Of a stretch of 34,856 bases of DNA, positions 1-6,434 are shown piece by piece. Every line of letters starts with the position of its first letter. The first letter of the stretch is position 1. The notes under the pieces are model-generated. The model was not told where the DNA came from and did not search any database. It saw nothing but the letters and a program-made list of their open reading frames with translations. The DNA is taken from contig PGEI01000026.1 of assembly GCA_002894305.1 (NCBI GenBank), positions 1 to 34,856 of the forward strand, given 5' to 3'. The DNA comes from Comamonadaceae bacterium CD01 (GTDB lineage: Bacteria; Pseudomonadota; Gammaproteobacteria; Burkholderiales; Burkholderiaceae_C). Made by a program: the position numbers and the translations under genes.

Positions 1-82
1 TGCCTGCGCACTGCTGGACAGCACGAAGAAGGTCAGCCTCTGGCTGGCCCGCGCCCTGCAAGGGCAAAACGCAGTGCAATAG
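1..82 (+). CDS. C-terminal end of an unidentified protein (partial)
   Basis: Reading from base 2, 26 codons run to a TAG at 80-82. Of these, 21 end in G or C, as expected for a real gene in this GC-rich DNA, and the other two frames look worse. The visible tail is amphipathic, with Lys-Lys-Val-Ser-Leu-Trp-Leu-Ala followed by a Gln-rich end. I do not recognise the family. The gene begins outside the window. It converges with the regulator on the opposite strand, whose stop lies 82 bases further on. Confidence 0.5.
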   Translation, partial: ACALLDSTKKVSLWLARALQGQNAVQ

Positions 83-164
83 CTCGGGCCATGGCGAGTA
101 TTTGCAACGATGAGTGGGGTTTTTTGGCGTGTAAAGCGGAGATGAGAATTTTTTTCTCGACCTC

Positions 165-791
165 TCAAGCCCCGGCCAGCATCTGCAAGGCCCGCGGCTG
201 CGGCAGGCGCAGCACATTGCCGGTACCGACGATCAGCCCATGCTCGCGCAGCTGGCGCAGCACGCGCGACAGCGTCTCGGGCGCGATGCCCAGTTGGGCG
301 GCAATCATGCGCTTGCGCAGGTGCAGCGTGACACGCAGTCCACCCTCCTCGCAGTTGTGCGCGTGGCGCAGCAGCCACTGGGCGCAGCGCGCCTCGGCGT
401 CCTGCGCCAGACGGCTGATCGCCAGCTCGGTCTGCTGGCAATAGCCCGCCGCCATGTCGCGCAACAGCTCCTGCCCCGCCTCGGGGAGGGCCTGCACGCT
501 CTGACGGAAGTCGTCCAGCGCGATGCGGCGCAACTGCACCCGGGTCTCGGCCACCATGTCGACCAGGCTGGGACGGTCGAGCAACGCGGTGGCCGCATCC
601 AGCCAGCAAGGCCCTTGCACGCTGCCCAACTGGTGGCGCATCACGCCATCTTCGCGCAGGCCCAGCAGCACGCGGCCACCCTGCAGATAAAGCACCGACA
701 TCGGCTGCCGGTGGCGCTCGCGCAGCACCTCGCCCGCCGGTGCCTGCTCGAGCGGCACGCGGTGATCCGGACATGTGGGCATGGCAAGCAT
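165..791 (-). CDS. Crp/Fnr-family transcriptional regulator
   Basis: A DNA-binding regulator of about 208 residues: a short N-terminal sensor-like domain, a long dimer helix (about residues 95-125) and a C-terminal winged helix-turn-helix. The recognition helix carries APETLSRVL, so the E-x-x-S-R signature that reads TTGAT half-sites in FNR-type proteins is present (Glu172, Ser175, Arg176). The N-terminus lacks the cysteine cluster of true FNR, so it should not hold a 4Fe-4S oxygen sensor; a heme, NO or other signal as in DNR/NnrR is possible but not shown. The frame is open upstream to 938, but that extension looks like non-coding promoter DNA. ATG at 791 or 782 is preferred, and neither has a strong ribosome site. 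It is divergent from the porin, with an FNR-like box just upstream, suggesting autoregulation. Confidence 0.85.
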   Translation of the reverse strand: MLAMPTCPDHRVPLEQAPAGEVLRERHRQPMSVLYLQGGRVLLGLREDGVMRHQLGSVQGPCWLDAATALLDRPSLVDMVAETRVQLRRIALDDFRQSVQALPEAGQELLRDMAAGYCQQTELAISRLAQDAEARCAQWLLRHAHNCEEGGLRVTLHLRKRMIAAQLGIAPETLSRVLRQLREHGLIVGTGNVLRLPQPRALQMLAGA

Positions 792-825
792 GGTCGCACT
801 GTGCCAAGCCTGACGCCGGCGCACA

Positions 826-839
826 TTGAGACAAATCAA
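826..839. promoter_or_regulatory. FNR/DNR-type binding site
   Basis: The 14-mer TTGAGACAAATCAA matches the FNR consensus TTGAT-N4-ATCAA at 9 of 10 defined positions. It lies 35 bases before the regulator start at 791 and about 140 bases before the porin. The adjacent regulator has the matching E-x-x-S-R recognition helix, so autoregulation and/or control of the porin is likely. No binding data are available from sequence alone. Confidence 0.6.
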
Positions 840-922
840 AGCAACGTTCACCATCACGGCCCAACCAACGGTGTATTCGCGCAACAAATTGCTACGACCC
901 ACGGAAAACCGGTGTTCTTTCA

Positions 923-935
923 TACAAAATTTGTA
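923..935. promoter_or_regulatory. 13-bp palindrome upstream of porin, operator candidate
   Basis: TACAAAATTTGTA has 6-bp arms around one base and fits the T-N11-A form typical of LysR-type sites. It sits 42 bases before the porin start. A sequence differing only at the two central bases (TACAAAGCTTGTA) lies upstream of the sulfite dehydrogenase gene at 30263-30275. Which protein binds is unknown. Confidence 0.4.
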
Positions 936-976
936 CACAATTTACCGTCACACAATTCATACCAAGGAGACCGCCC

Positions 977-2020
977 ATGTACGTGAAGACCCTGGCCGCC
1001 TGCGCCGCCGCGCTGTGCACACTGACGGCCCACGGCCAAAGCTCGGTTCAGCTATCCGGCCTGACCGACGTTTACGTCGGATCGATGAAGATGGCCGGCG
1101 ACGCCCACCGCACGTCCGCCGTCAACAGCGGCGGCATGACCACGTCGTGGTTCGGCCTGTCCGGCACCGAAGACCTGGGCGGCGGCCTCAAGGCCGGCTT
1201 TGCAATCACCTCATTCATCCAGGTAGACGACGGCACGCAGGGGCGCTTTCTCGGCGACACCTTCTTCTCGCGCGACGCCAACGTCAGCCTGTCGGGCGGC
1301 TTCGGCACGGTGCGCCTGGGCCGCTGGCTGGCGCCCAACTTCCTGCCGTCGGTCATCGGCAACCCGATGGGCGACTCGTTCACCTTCGCGCCGCTGATCC
1401 TGCACATGAACGTGCCGCTGTTCAACGCCTCGGGCTGGCAGGCCACCACGCCTGCGGACACCGGCTGGAGCAACCAGGTCGCCTACACCACGCCTAACAT
1501 CGGGGGCTTTGAGGCCAATCTGCAATACCAGTTCGGCGAGCAGCCGGGCGACAACGGCAAGAAGAACATCGGCGCCAATTTCCTGTACTTTGGCGGCCCG
1601 CTCACCGTCACCGGCTACTACGAGCGCGACCAGATCGGCAACCCCGGCTCGGGCGCCTACCTGGGTACGACCAAGAAGGACTGGATGCTCGGCGCGTCCT
1701 ACGACTTCAAGGTAGTCAAGCCCTATCTGAGCTATGGCGAGACCAAGGTGGACGATGCCGGCGCCGCCGTTCCTCCCAGCGCTTTCAGCAAGGCAAAGAC
1801 CTGGCAGCTGGGCGCCTCGGCCCCGGTCGGCGCGGGCAGCGTCCTGGCCTCGTGGGTGCGCACCAAGATCGACAGCGGCGCCAGCCGCAAGACATTCACC
1901 GTGGGCTACGACTACAACCTGTCCAAGCGCACCGACGTCTACGCCATGCTCATGAACGACCGCATCACGCACCAGGAAACCGGCAACAGCGTCGGCGTGG
2001 GCATGCGCCACCGCTTCTGA
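977..2020 (+). CDS. outer-membrane porin (Omp32-like, Gram-negative porin family)
   Basis: General diffusion porin, 347 residues, forming a trimeric 16-strand beta-barrel in the outer membrane by family knowledge. A Sec signal peptide covers residues 1-20, with a likely cut after Ala-His-Gly. The mature start QSSVQLSGLTDVYVG is the usual first strand. The protein ends in VGMRHRF; a terminal Phe is the outer-membrane assembly signal. A strong AAGGAGA ribosome site at 964-970 fixes the ATG. It is transcribed away from the Crp/Fnr regulator. A perfect stem-loop terminator follows. Length and ends are normal for Comamonadaceae porins; the substrate preference cannot be read from sequence. Confidence 0.95.
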   Translation: MYVKTLAACAAALCTLTAHGQSSVQLSGLTDVYVGSMKMAGDAHRTSAVNSGGMTTSWFGLSGTEDLGGGLKAGFAITSFIQVDDGTQGRFLGDTFFSRDANVSLSGGFGTVRLGRWLAPNFLPSVIGNPMGDSFTFAPLILHMNVPLFNASGWQATTPADTGWSNQVAYTTPNIGGFEANLQYQFGEQPGDNGKKNIGANFLYFGGPLTVTGYYERDQIGNPGSGAYLGTTKKDWMLGASYDFKVVKPYLSYGETKVDDAGAAVPPSAFSKAKTWQLGASAPVGAGSVLASWVRTKIDSGASRKTFTVGYDYNLSKRTDVYAMLMNDRITHQETGNSVGVGMRHRF

Positions 2021-2040
2021 CTGCGTCCACACCCACGGCG

Positions 2041-2072
2041 AAAGCACGCGGCATGCACCCGCGTGCTTTTTT
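2041..2072 (+). terminator. rho-independent terminator of the porin gene
   Basis: Arms AAGCACGCGG (2042-2051) and CCGCGTGCTT (2059-2068) pair perfectly around a 7-base loop and lead into a run of six T. It lies 21 bases after the porin stop. Confidence 0.9.
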
Positions 2073-2121
2073 CTTGCCAGAATCCCGGGCTTGACTGCAC
2101 TTTTCCCAGGAGCGTCCGCCC

Positions 2122-2559
2122 ATGCCCGAATTCGTCGACACCTCGCCCAGCGGCAGCTGCCTGTTCTGCCGCCTGGTGGCCGGAGAGATCCCCAGCGCGC
2201 AAGTGTTCGAGGACGAGCACACGCTGGCCTTCATGGACATCGGCCAGGTCAACCCCGGCCACGTGCTGGTGGCCAGCAAGCGCCACGCAGCCACGCTGCT
2301 TGAGCTCACCGGCGAAGAGGCAGGCGCCGTCATGCAGACCGCCCAGCGCGTGGCGCGCGCGGTGCAGGCCTGCTTTGCGCCGGACGGCATCATGCTGCTG
2401 CAGGCCAACGGCGCGGCCGCCGGACAGACGGTGCAGCACTTTCACATCCACGTCGTGCCACGCCACGCGGACGACGGGATCCACTTCACCTGGCCGCGCC
2501 CCAGCCCGGCGCCCGACGTGCTGGCCGGCTACGCCGAGCGCCTGCGCACGGCGCTGTGA
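2122..2559 (+). CDS. HIT-family nucleotide-binding protein
   Basis: A 145-residue histidine-triad protein, probably hydrolysing nucleoside phosphoramidates or adenylylated compounds in the cytoplasm. The catalytic triad reads His106-Phe-His108-Ile-His110 ([10 protein letters not shown]). An N-terminal Cys13-x-x-Cys16 pair (CLFC), followed by GEIPS, is the usual start of zinc-binding Hint-like members. AGGAG eight bases upstream supports the ATG. Its stop is 40 bases before miaA, so the two may be co-transcribed. The exact physiological substrate is not predictable. Confidence 0.92.
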   Translation: MPEFVDTSPSGSCLFCRLVAGEIPSAQVFEDEHTLAFMDIGQVNPGHVLVASKRHAATLLELTGEEAGAVMQTAQRVARAVQACFAPDGIMLLQANGAAAGQTVQHFHIHVVPRHADDGIHFTWPRPSPAPDVLAGYAERLRTAL

Positions 2560-2599
2560 AGCCCACCGTACCCCACCATCAGCCACGGAGCGCATCGGC

Positions 2600-3571
2600 G
2601 TGAGCATCGAGGCCGCACTTCCCGCCATCGCCCTGGCCGGCCCCACCGCGTCGGGCAAGACTGCCGCCGCACTGGCAATCGCTGCTGAACTGGCGCCGCG
2701 CGTGCCGGTGGAGATCATCAGCGTCGACTCGGCCCTGGTCTACCGCGGCATGGACATCGGCACGGCCAAGCCCAGCGCGAGCGAACGCGCCACCGTGCCC
2801 CACCACCTGATCGACATCCTGGATCCGGCCCAGGCCTACAGCGCCGCCGAGTTCGTGCACGACGCGACGCGACTGATCGCCACCATTCGCGCACGCGGCG
2901 CGCTGCCGCTGCTCGTCGGCGGCACCATGCTGTATTTCAAGGCGCTGATGGACGGCATCGACGCAATGCCCGCCGGCGACGGCGTGGTGCGCGCAGCCAT
3001 CGATGCGCGCGCCGCCGAGCAGGGCTGGCCCGCGCTGCACGCGGAACTCGCGCGCGTCGACCCGGTCACCGCAGCGCGGCTGGCGCCCGGCGACAGCCAG
3101 CGCATCCAGCGCGCGCTTGAAGTCTGGCAGCTGAGCGGCCAGCCGCTGTCGCACTTCCACAAGACCAGGGACGCGAACGCCGCTCCAGACACCGGGCCGA
3201 TTGCCGCGCAAGGCTTTTTCTCGCTGGAACCGCACAGCCGCGCATGGCTGCACGAGCGCATCGCCCAGCGCTTTCAAGCCATGCTGGCCGCCGGCTTTCT
3301 GGACGAAGTCATTGCACTGCGCGCGCGCGGCGACCTGCACACCAACCTGCCCAGCATGCGCTGCGTCGGCTACCGCCAGGCGTGGGAGAGCCTGGACGGC
3401 ACCTACCCTCTGTCCACCCTGCCCGAGCGCGGCATTGCCGCCACGCGCCAGCTGGCCAAGCGCCAGATCACCTGGCTGCGCAGCATGCCGCAGCGGCGCG
3501 TCGTTGCCTGCGATGCACCGGGTGCCCAGCAACAGGTGGTCGACGCGGTGCTGGCGCTGGTGCAGGCATGA
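2600..3571 (+). CDS. miaA: tRNA dimethylallyltransferase
   Basis: Transfers a dimethylallyl group from DMAPP to N6 of A37 in tRNAs reading codons that start with U. The P-loop GPTASGKT is at residues 14-21, followed by the family motif [16 protein letters not shown] and a conserved C-terminal [13 protein letters not shown] chose the GTG at 2600, with GGAG nine bases upstream. It gives 323 residues, the normal family length, with the P-loop near the N-terminus; the frame is open further upstream only by overlap with the HIT gene. The stop overlaps the next start (ATGA), indicating translational coupling to the ABC ATPase. DMAPP comes from the isoprenoid pathway, two of whose genes lie near 27-30 kb. 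Confidence 0.95.
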   Translation: MSIEAALPAIALAGPTASGKTAAALAIAAELAPRVPVEIISVDSALVYRGMDIGTAKPSASERATVPHHLIDILDPAQAYSAAEFVHDATRLIATIRARGALPLLVGGTMLYFKALMDGIDAMPAGDGVVRAAIDARAAEQGWPALHAELARVDPVTAARLAPGDSQRIQRALEVWQLSGQPLSHFHKTRDANAAPDTGPIAAQGFFSLEPHSRAWLHERIAQRFQAMLAAGFLDEVIALRARGDLHTNLPSMRCVGYRQAWESLDGTYPLSTLPERGIAATRQLAKRQITWLRSMPQRRVVACDAPGAQQQVVDAVLALVQA

Positions 3572-4257
3572 CCGCAGCTGCACCACCGCTGCTTGAAGTA
3601 CACGGCCTGGCGCGACGCTATGGCACGCAGGCCGTGTTCGAGAACGTCGATTTCACGCTGGACAAGGGCCAATCGCTGGCGATTACCGGCGACTCGGGCG
3701 TTGGCAAGTCCACGCTGCTCAACTGCCTTGCGGGGCTGGACGGCTGGCAGGCCGGGCGCATCGTGCACCAGGGCGTCGACCTGGCGCAGCTGGGTGACAC
3801 AGCACGAGCCGTCTGGCGCCGCGCCCACCTGGGTTTCGTGTTCCAGGCCTTTCATGTGCTGCCGCAGCTCACCGTGGCGCAGAACATCGCGCTGCCGCTG
3901 ATGCTGCTCGGGCGCAGCGACGGCGCCCGGGTGCGCACGATGATCGACGCGGTCGGCCTGCAAGGGCTGGACGCGCGCATGCCGCAGCAGCTCAGCGGTG
4001 GCCAGCTGCAGCGCGTGGCCATTGCACGGGCGCTGGTACATGCGCCGCCGCTGCTGCTGGCCGACGAACCGACGGGCAATCTCGACCCGACGACCGCCGC
4101 GCTCATCCTCGACCTGCTTCTGGCGCAGACCCGCCAGCAGGACGCGGCGCTGGTGCTGGTCACGCATGCGCCGCAGGCCGCTGCGCGCTGTGACCGGACG
4201 CTGCAATTGACAACGCGGGGCATGTGCCCCGCGTCGTCGGTTTCAGGTCAAGCCTGA
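3568..4257 (+). CDS. ABC transporter ATP-binding protein (LolD/MacB type)
   Basis: Cytoplasmic ATPase subunit, 229 residues. Walker [10 protein letters not shown] at 41-49, signature LSGGQ at 141-145, Walker B LLLADEP at 161-167 followed by TGNLDP, and H-loop His199. The [10 protein letters not shown] form is typical of the LolD/MacB/FtsE clade, which works with FtsX-fold permeases. No permease is adjacent; the nearest is the FtsX-type protein at 6435-9020, beyond a heat-shock gene and a channel gene, and it is the likely partner. The start codon overlaps the miaA stop. It converges on hsp20, with 13 bases between the stops and no obvious terminator. Confidence 0.9.
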   Translation: MTAAAPPLLEVHGLARRYGTQAVFENVDFTLDKGQSLAITGDSGVGKSTLLNCLAGLDGWQAGRIVHQGVDLAQLGDTARAVWRRAHLGFVFQAFHVLPQLTVAQNIALPLMLLGRSDGARVRTMIDAVGLQGLDARMPQQLSGGQLQRVAIARALVHAPPLLLADEPTGNLDPTTAALILDLLLAQTRQQDAALVLVTHAPQAAARCDRTLQLTTRGMCPASSVSGQA

Positions 4258-4270
4258 AGCGCTTATCCGC

Positions 4271-4699
4271 TTACTCGATGGCCAGCCGCTGCGACTTGCC
4301 TTCGAGCTTCTTGGGCAGCGTCAGCGTCAGCACGCCGTTGTCGTATTTGGCCTTGGACTTGGCCGCGTCGACCTCTTGCGGCAGCTGGAAGCTGCGCGCC
4401 ACCGAGCCGTAGTAGCGCTCGCTGCGCAGCAGCTTCTCGCCGTCCTTTTGCTGGTCATGCTGGCGAATCTCGGCGCTCAGGCTGACCACTGCGCCGTCGA
4501 TGCTCACATGGATGTCTTCCTTGGGCACGCCGGGCAGCTCGGCCTGCACGGTGTAGCTGTCGCCGTCTTCCTTGACGTCGACCTTGATCTGCGCCGGCGT
4601 GGGCAGGCCGTCGCCGTGCAGCGGGCGGACATAAAAACCGGGCGCGAAGTCCTTGAAGAAATCATCGAACAGGCTGCCACGCGATACCAGTGCATTCAT
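4271..4699 (-). CDS. small heat-shock protein, Hsp20 family
   Basis: ATP-independent holdase chaperone of 142 residues. The alpha-crystallin domain covers roughly residues 35-135: a variable N-terminal arm starting MNALVSRGSLFDDFF, beta-strands including VQAELPGVPKEDIHV, and the family-defining NGVLTLTLPK near the end. The start is set by a GGAG site before the ATG at 4699; the longer open frame to 4762 covers promoter DNA. A sigma32-like promoter lies at 4761-4788. It is divergent from the channel gene and converges with the ABC ATPase. Confidence 0.93.
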   Translation of the reverse strand: MNALVSRGSLFDDFFKDFAPGFYVRPLHGDGLPTPAQIKVDVKEDGDSYTVQAELPGVPKEDIHVSIDGAVVSLSAEIRQHDQQKDGEKLLRSERYYGSVARSFQLPQEVDAAKSKAKYDNGVLTLTLPKKLEGKSQRLAIE

Positions 4700-4760
4700 G
4701 GTGAAACTCCTTGTCGTCGAATGAGGGTTGGATGCCTGCCGCCATCGCGGCTTGACATGC

Positions 4761-4788
4761 ATATGTGCGCAAAAGCCGTCATTTCAAG
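4761..4788 (-). promoter_or_regulatory. sigma32 (heat-shock) promoter for hsp20
   Basis: On the minus strand CTTGAAA (4788-4782) is an exact -35 match for sigma32. After 13 bases comes GCACATAT (4768-4761), which matches the -10 CCCCATAT form at six of eight positions. The expected start near 4754 gives a ~55-base leader with a good ribosome site. This fits the heat-shock gene it precedes. Confidence 0.7.
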
Positions 4789-4905
4789 GGCAAAACCACA
4801 CAATGTGAATCAACGTACCGACTCGTCCGGTCGCATCGCCCGTGGGTTGCATCTTGCGTCCAGCCCGTCACAATGGTTCTGATTCGTCACAAAAAAGGAG
4901 CACCA

Positions 4906-6366
4906 ATGCAATTGGACACATTCTTCAGCGCGCTGCAGCAATCGTTTGGCAGCCAGATTCCCCAGGTGCTCGGGGCGCTGGCCATTCTGGTGCTGGGCTG
5001 GCTGCTGGCGGTCGTCGCCCGCGCCGCGGCGCTGCGCGCACTCAAGCTGATCCGGCTCAACAGCTGCCTGAGCAAAAGCACCAACACCCAAATCGACGCC
5101 GAAAAACCCGTGGCCACCGCCGTGTTCTGGCTGGTGCTGCTGGCCACACTGGTGGCGGTGCTCAACTCGCTGAACCTCACGCTTCTGTCCGAGCCCTTTG
5201 CCGGTATGGTGCAGGACGTGATCGGCTACGTGCCCTACCTGCTGGCCGGCGCGGTGCTGGCGCTGGTCGCCTGGCTGCTGGCCACGCTGGCACGCGCCCT
5301 CGTCACCAAGGCGCTGGCGACGACGACGCTCGATGAGCGCCTGTCGGCCGAGGCCGGCATGGCGCCGATCAGCGACAGCGCCGGCAACGTGCTGTTCTGG
5401 CTGATCATCCTGTTCTTTCTGCCCGCCATCCTGGCTGCGCTGCGGCTGAACGGCGTGCTCGACCCGGTGCGCGACATGCTCGGCCAGCTGCTGGGTTATC
5501 TGCCCAACGCGTTTGGCGCCGGCGTCATCGCGCTGGCCGGCTACATCGTTGCGCGCGTGCTGCGGGCGCTGGTGCGCAACCTGCTGGCCGCTGCCGGCAG
5601 CGACCGGCTCAACGCCAGCATCGGGCTCGACCCGGCGGTGCAACTGTCGCGCCTGGGCGGCACGCTGGTGTTCATCCTGGTGTTCGTGCCCGCGCTGATC
5701 GCGGCGCTGGATGCGCTCAGGATCGACGCCATCTCCGGCCCCGCCAAGCAGGTGCTGGGACAAATCCTGGCCGCCGCGCCGCACATCATTGCCGCCGCCG
5801 TCATCCTGCTGCTGACCTGGTATGTGGCGCGCTTTGCCGCGTCATTGCTGGCCAAGCTGCTCGAGACCGCAGGCTTTGACAGTCTGCCGGCCAAGCTGGG
5901 ACTGTCGTATGCGCTGTCGGACACGACGCGCCCGTCGCACCTGGCGGGCCGGCTGGTGCTGTTCTTCGCGCTGCTGTTCGCCAGCGTCGAGGCCGCGTCG
6001 CAGCTGGGCTTCGACCAGGTCAGCGAGGTCGTCACCACCTTCATCGCCTTTGGCGGCGACATCCTGCTGGGCAGCGCCATCCTGGTCGTCGGCTTCTGGC
6101 TGTCGGGCGTCGCCGCAGCGGCAATTCGCCGCGCCAGCCCCGAGGGCGGCTCGGTGGTCGCCAACGTCGCGCGCTTTGCCATCCTCGGGCTGGTGATCGC
6201 GATGGGCCTGCGCGCCATGGGCATCGCCAACGAGATCGTGCAGCTGGCCTTTGGCCTGACGCTGGGCTCGGTGGCCGTCGCAGTCGCACTGGCCTTTGGC
6301 CTGGGCGGGCGCGAGGCGGCGGGCAGGCTGCTCGATCACTGGCTGGGCAAGCTACTCAACAAGTAA
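4906..6366 (+). CDS. mechanosensitive-channel-like membrane protein (CmpX type, TM-helix repeats)
   Basis: Inner-membrane protein of 486 residues with many hydrophobic segments, arranged as repeats of a two-helix unit. Each repeat has a glycine/alanine-rich helix followed by RxLR- or RALVR-like basic turns. The C-terminus LGSVAVAVALAFGLGGREAAG is the conserved pore-like segment found in the MscS-related TM-helix family and in Pseudomonas CmpX. There is no obvious large cytoplasmic MscS vestibule domain. AAAAAAGGAG before the ATG at 4906 decides the start. It is divergent from hsp20 and followed by a strong terminator. A role in osmotic or envelope stress is family inference. Confidence 0.8.
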   Translation: MQLDTFFSALQQSFGSQIPQVLGALAILVLGWLLAVVARAAALRALKLIRLNSCLSKSTNTQIDAEKPVATAVFWLVLLATLVAVLNSLNLTLLSEPFAGMVQDVIGYVPYLLAGAVLALVAWLLATLARALVTKALATTTLDERLSAEAGMAPISDSAGNVLFWLIILFFLPAILAALRLNGVLDPVRDMLGQLLGYLPNAFGAGVIALAGYIVARVLRALVRNLLAAAGSDRLNASIGLDPAVQLSRLGGTLVFILVFVPALIAALDALRIDAISGPAKQVLGQILAAAPHIIAAAVILLLTWYVARFAASLLAKLLETAGFDSLPAKLGLSYALSDTTRPSHLAGRLVLFFALLFASVEAASQLGFDQVSEVVTTFIAFGGDILLGSAILVVGFWLSGVAAAAIRRASPEGGSVVANVARFAILGLVIAMGLRAMGIANEIVQLAFGLTLGSVAVAVALAFGLGGREAAGRLLDHWLGKLLNK

Positions 6367-6385
6367 GCTGCCGAAGCACAGCACA

Positions 6386-6411
6386 ACGCCCCACGCCGTG
6401 GGGCGTTTTTC
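6386..6411 (+). terminator. rho-independent terminator after the channel gene
   Basis: Arms ACGCCCCAC (6386-6394) and GTGGGGCGT (6398-6406) pair perfectly over a 3-base loop, followed by a T run. It separates the channel gene from the FtsX-type permease, which therefore needs its own promoter in the 23 bases before its ATG or depends on read-through. Confidence 0.88.
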
Positions 6412-6434
6412 CTGGTGCACCGCACAATCTCCCC

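Noticed and set aside
83-164. GAGAA-T5-TTCTC dyad between the first gene and the regulator as a terminator
   Set aside because: Only five weak base pairs with an all-T loop; not convincing, though a terminator would be expected between convergent genes.
792-938. N-terminal extension of the Crp/Fnr regulator to 938
   Set aside because: It would cover the FNR-like box and the likely promoter, and the added residues do not resemble a Crp-family N-terminus.
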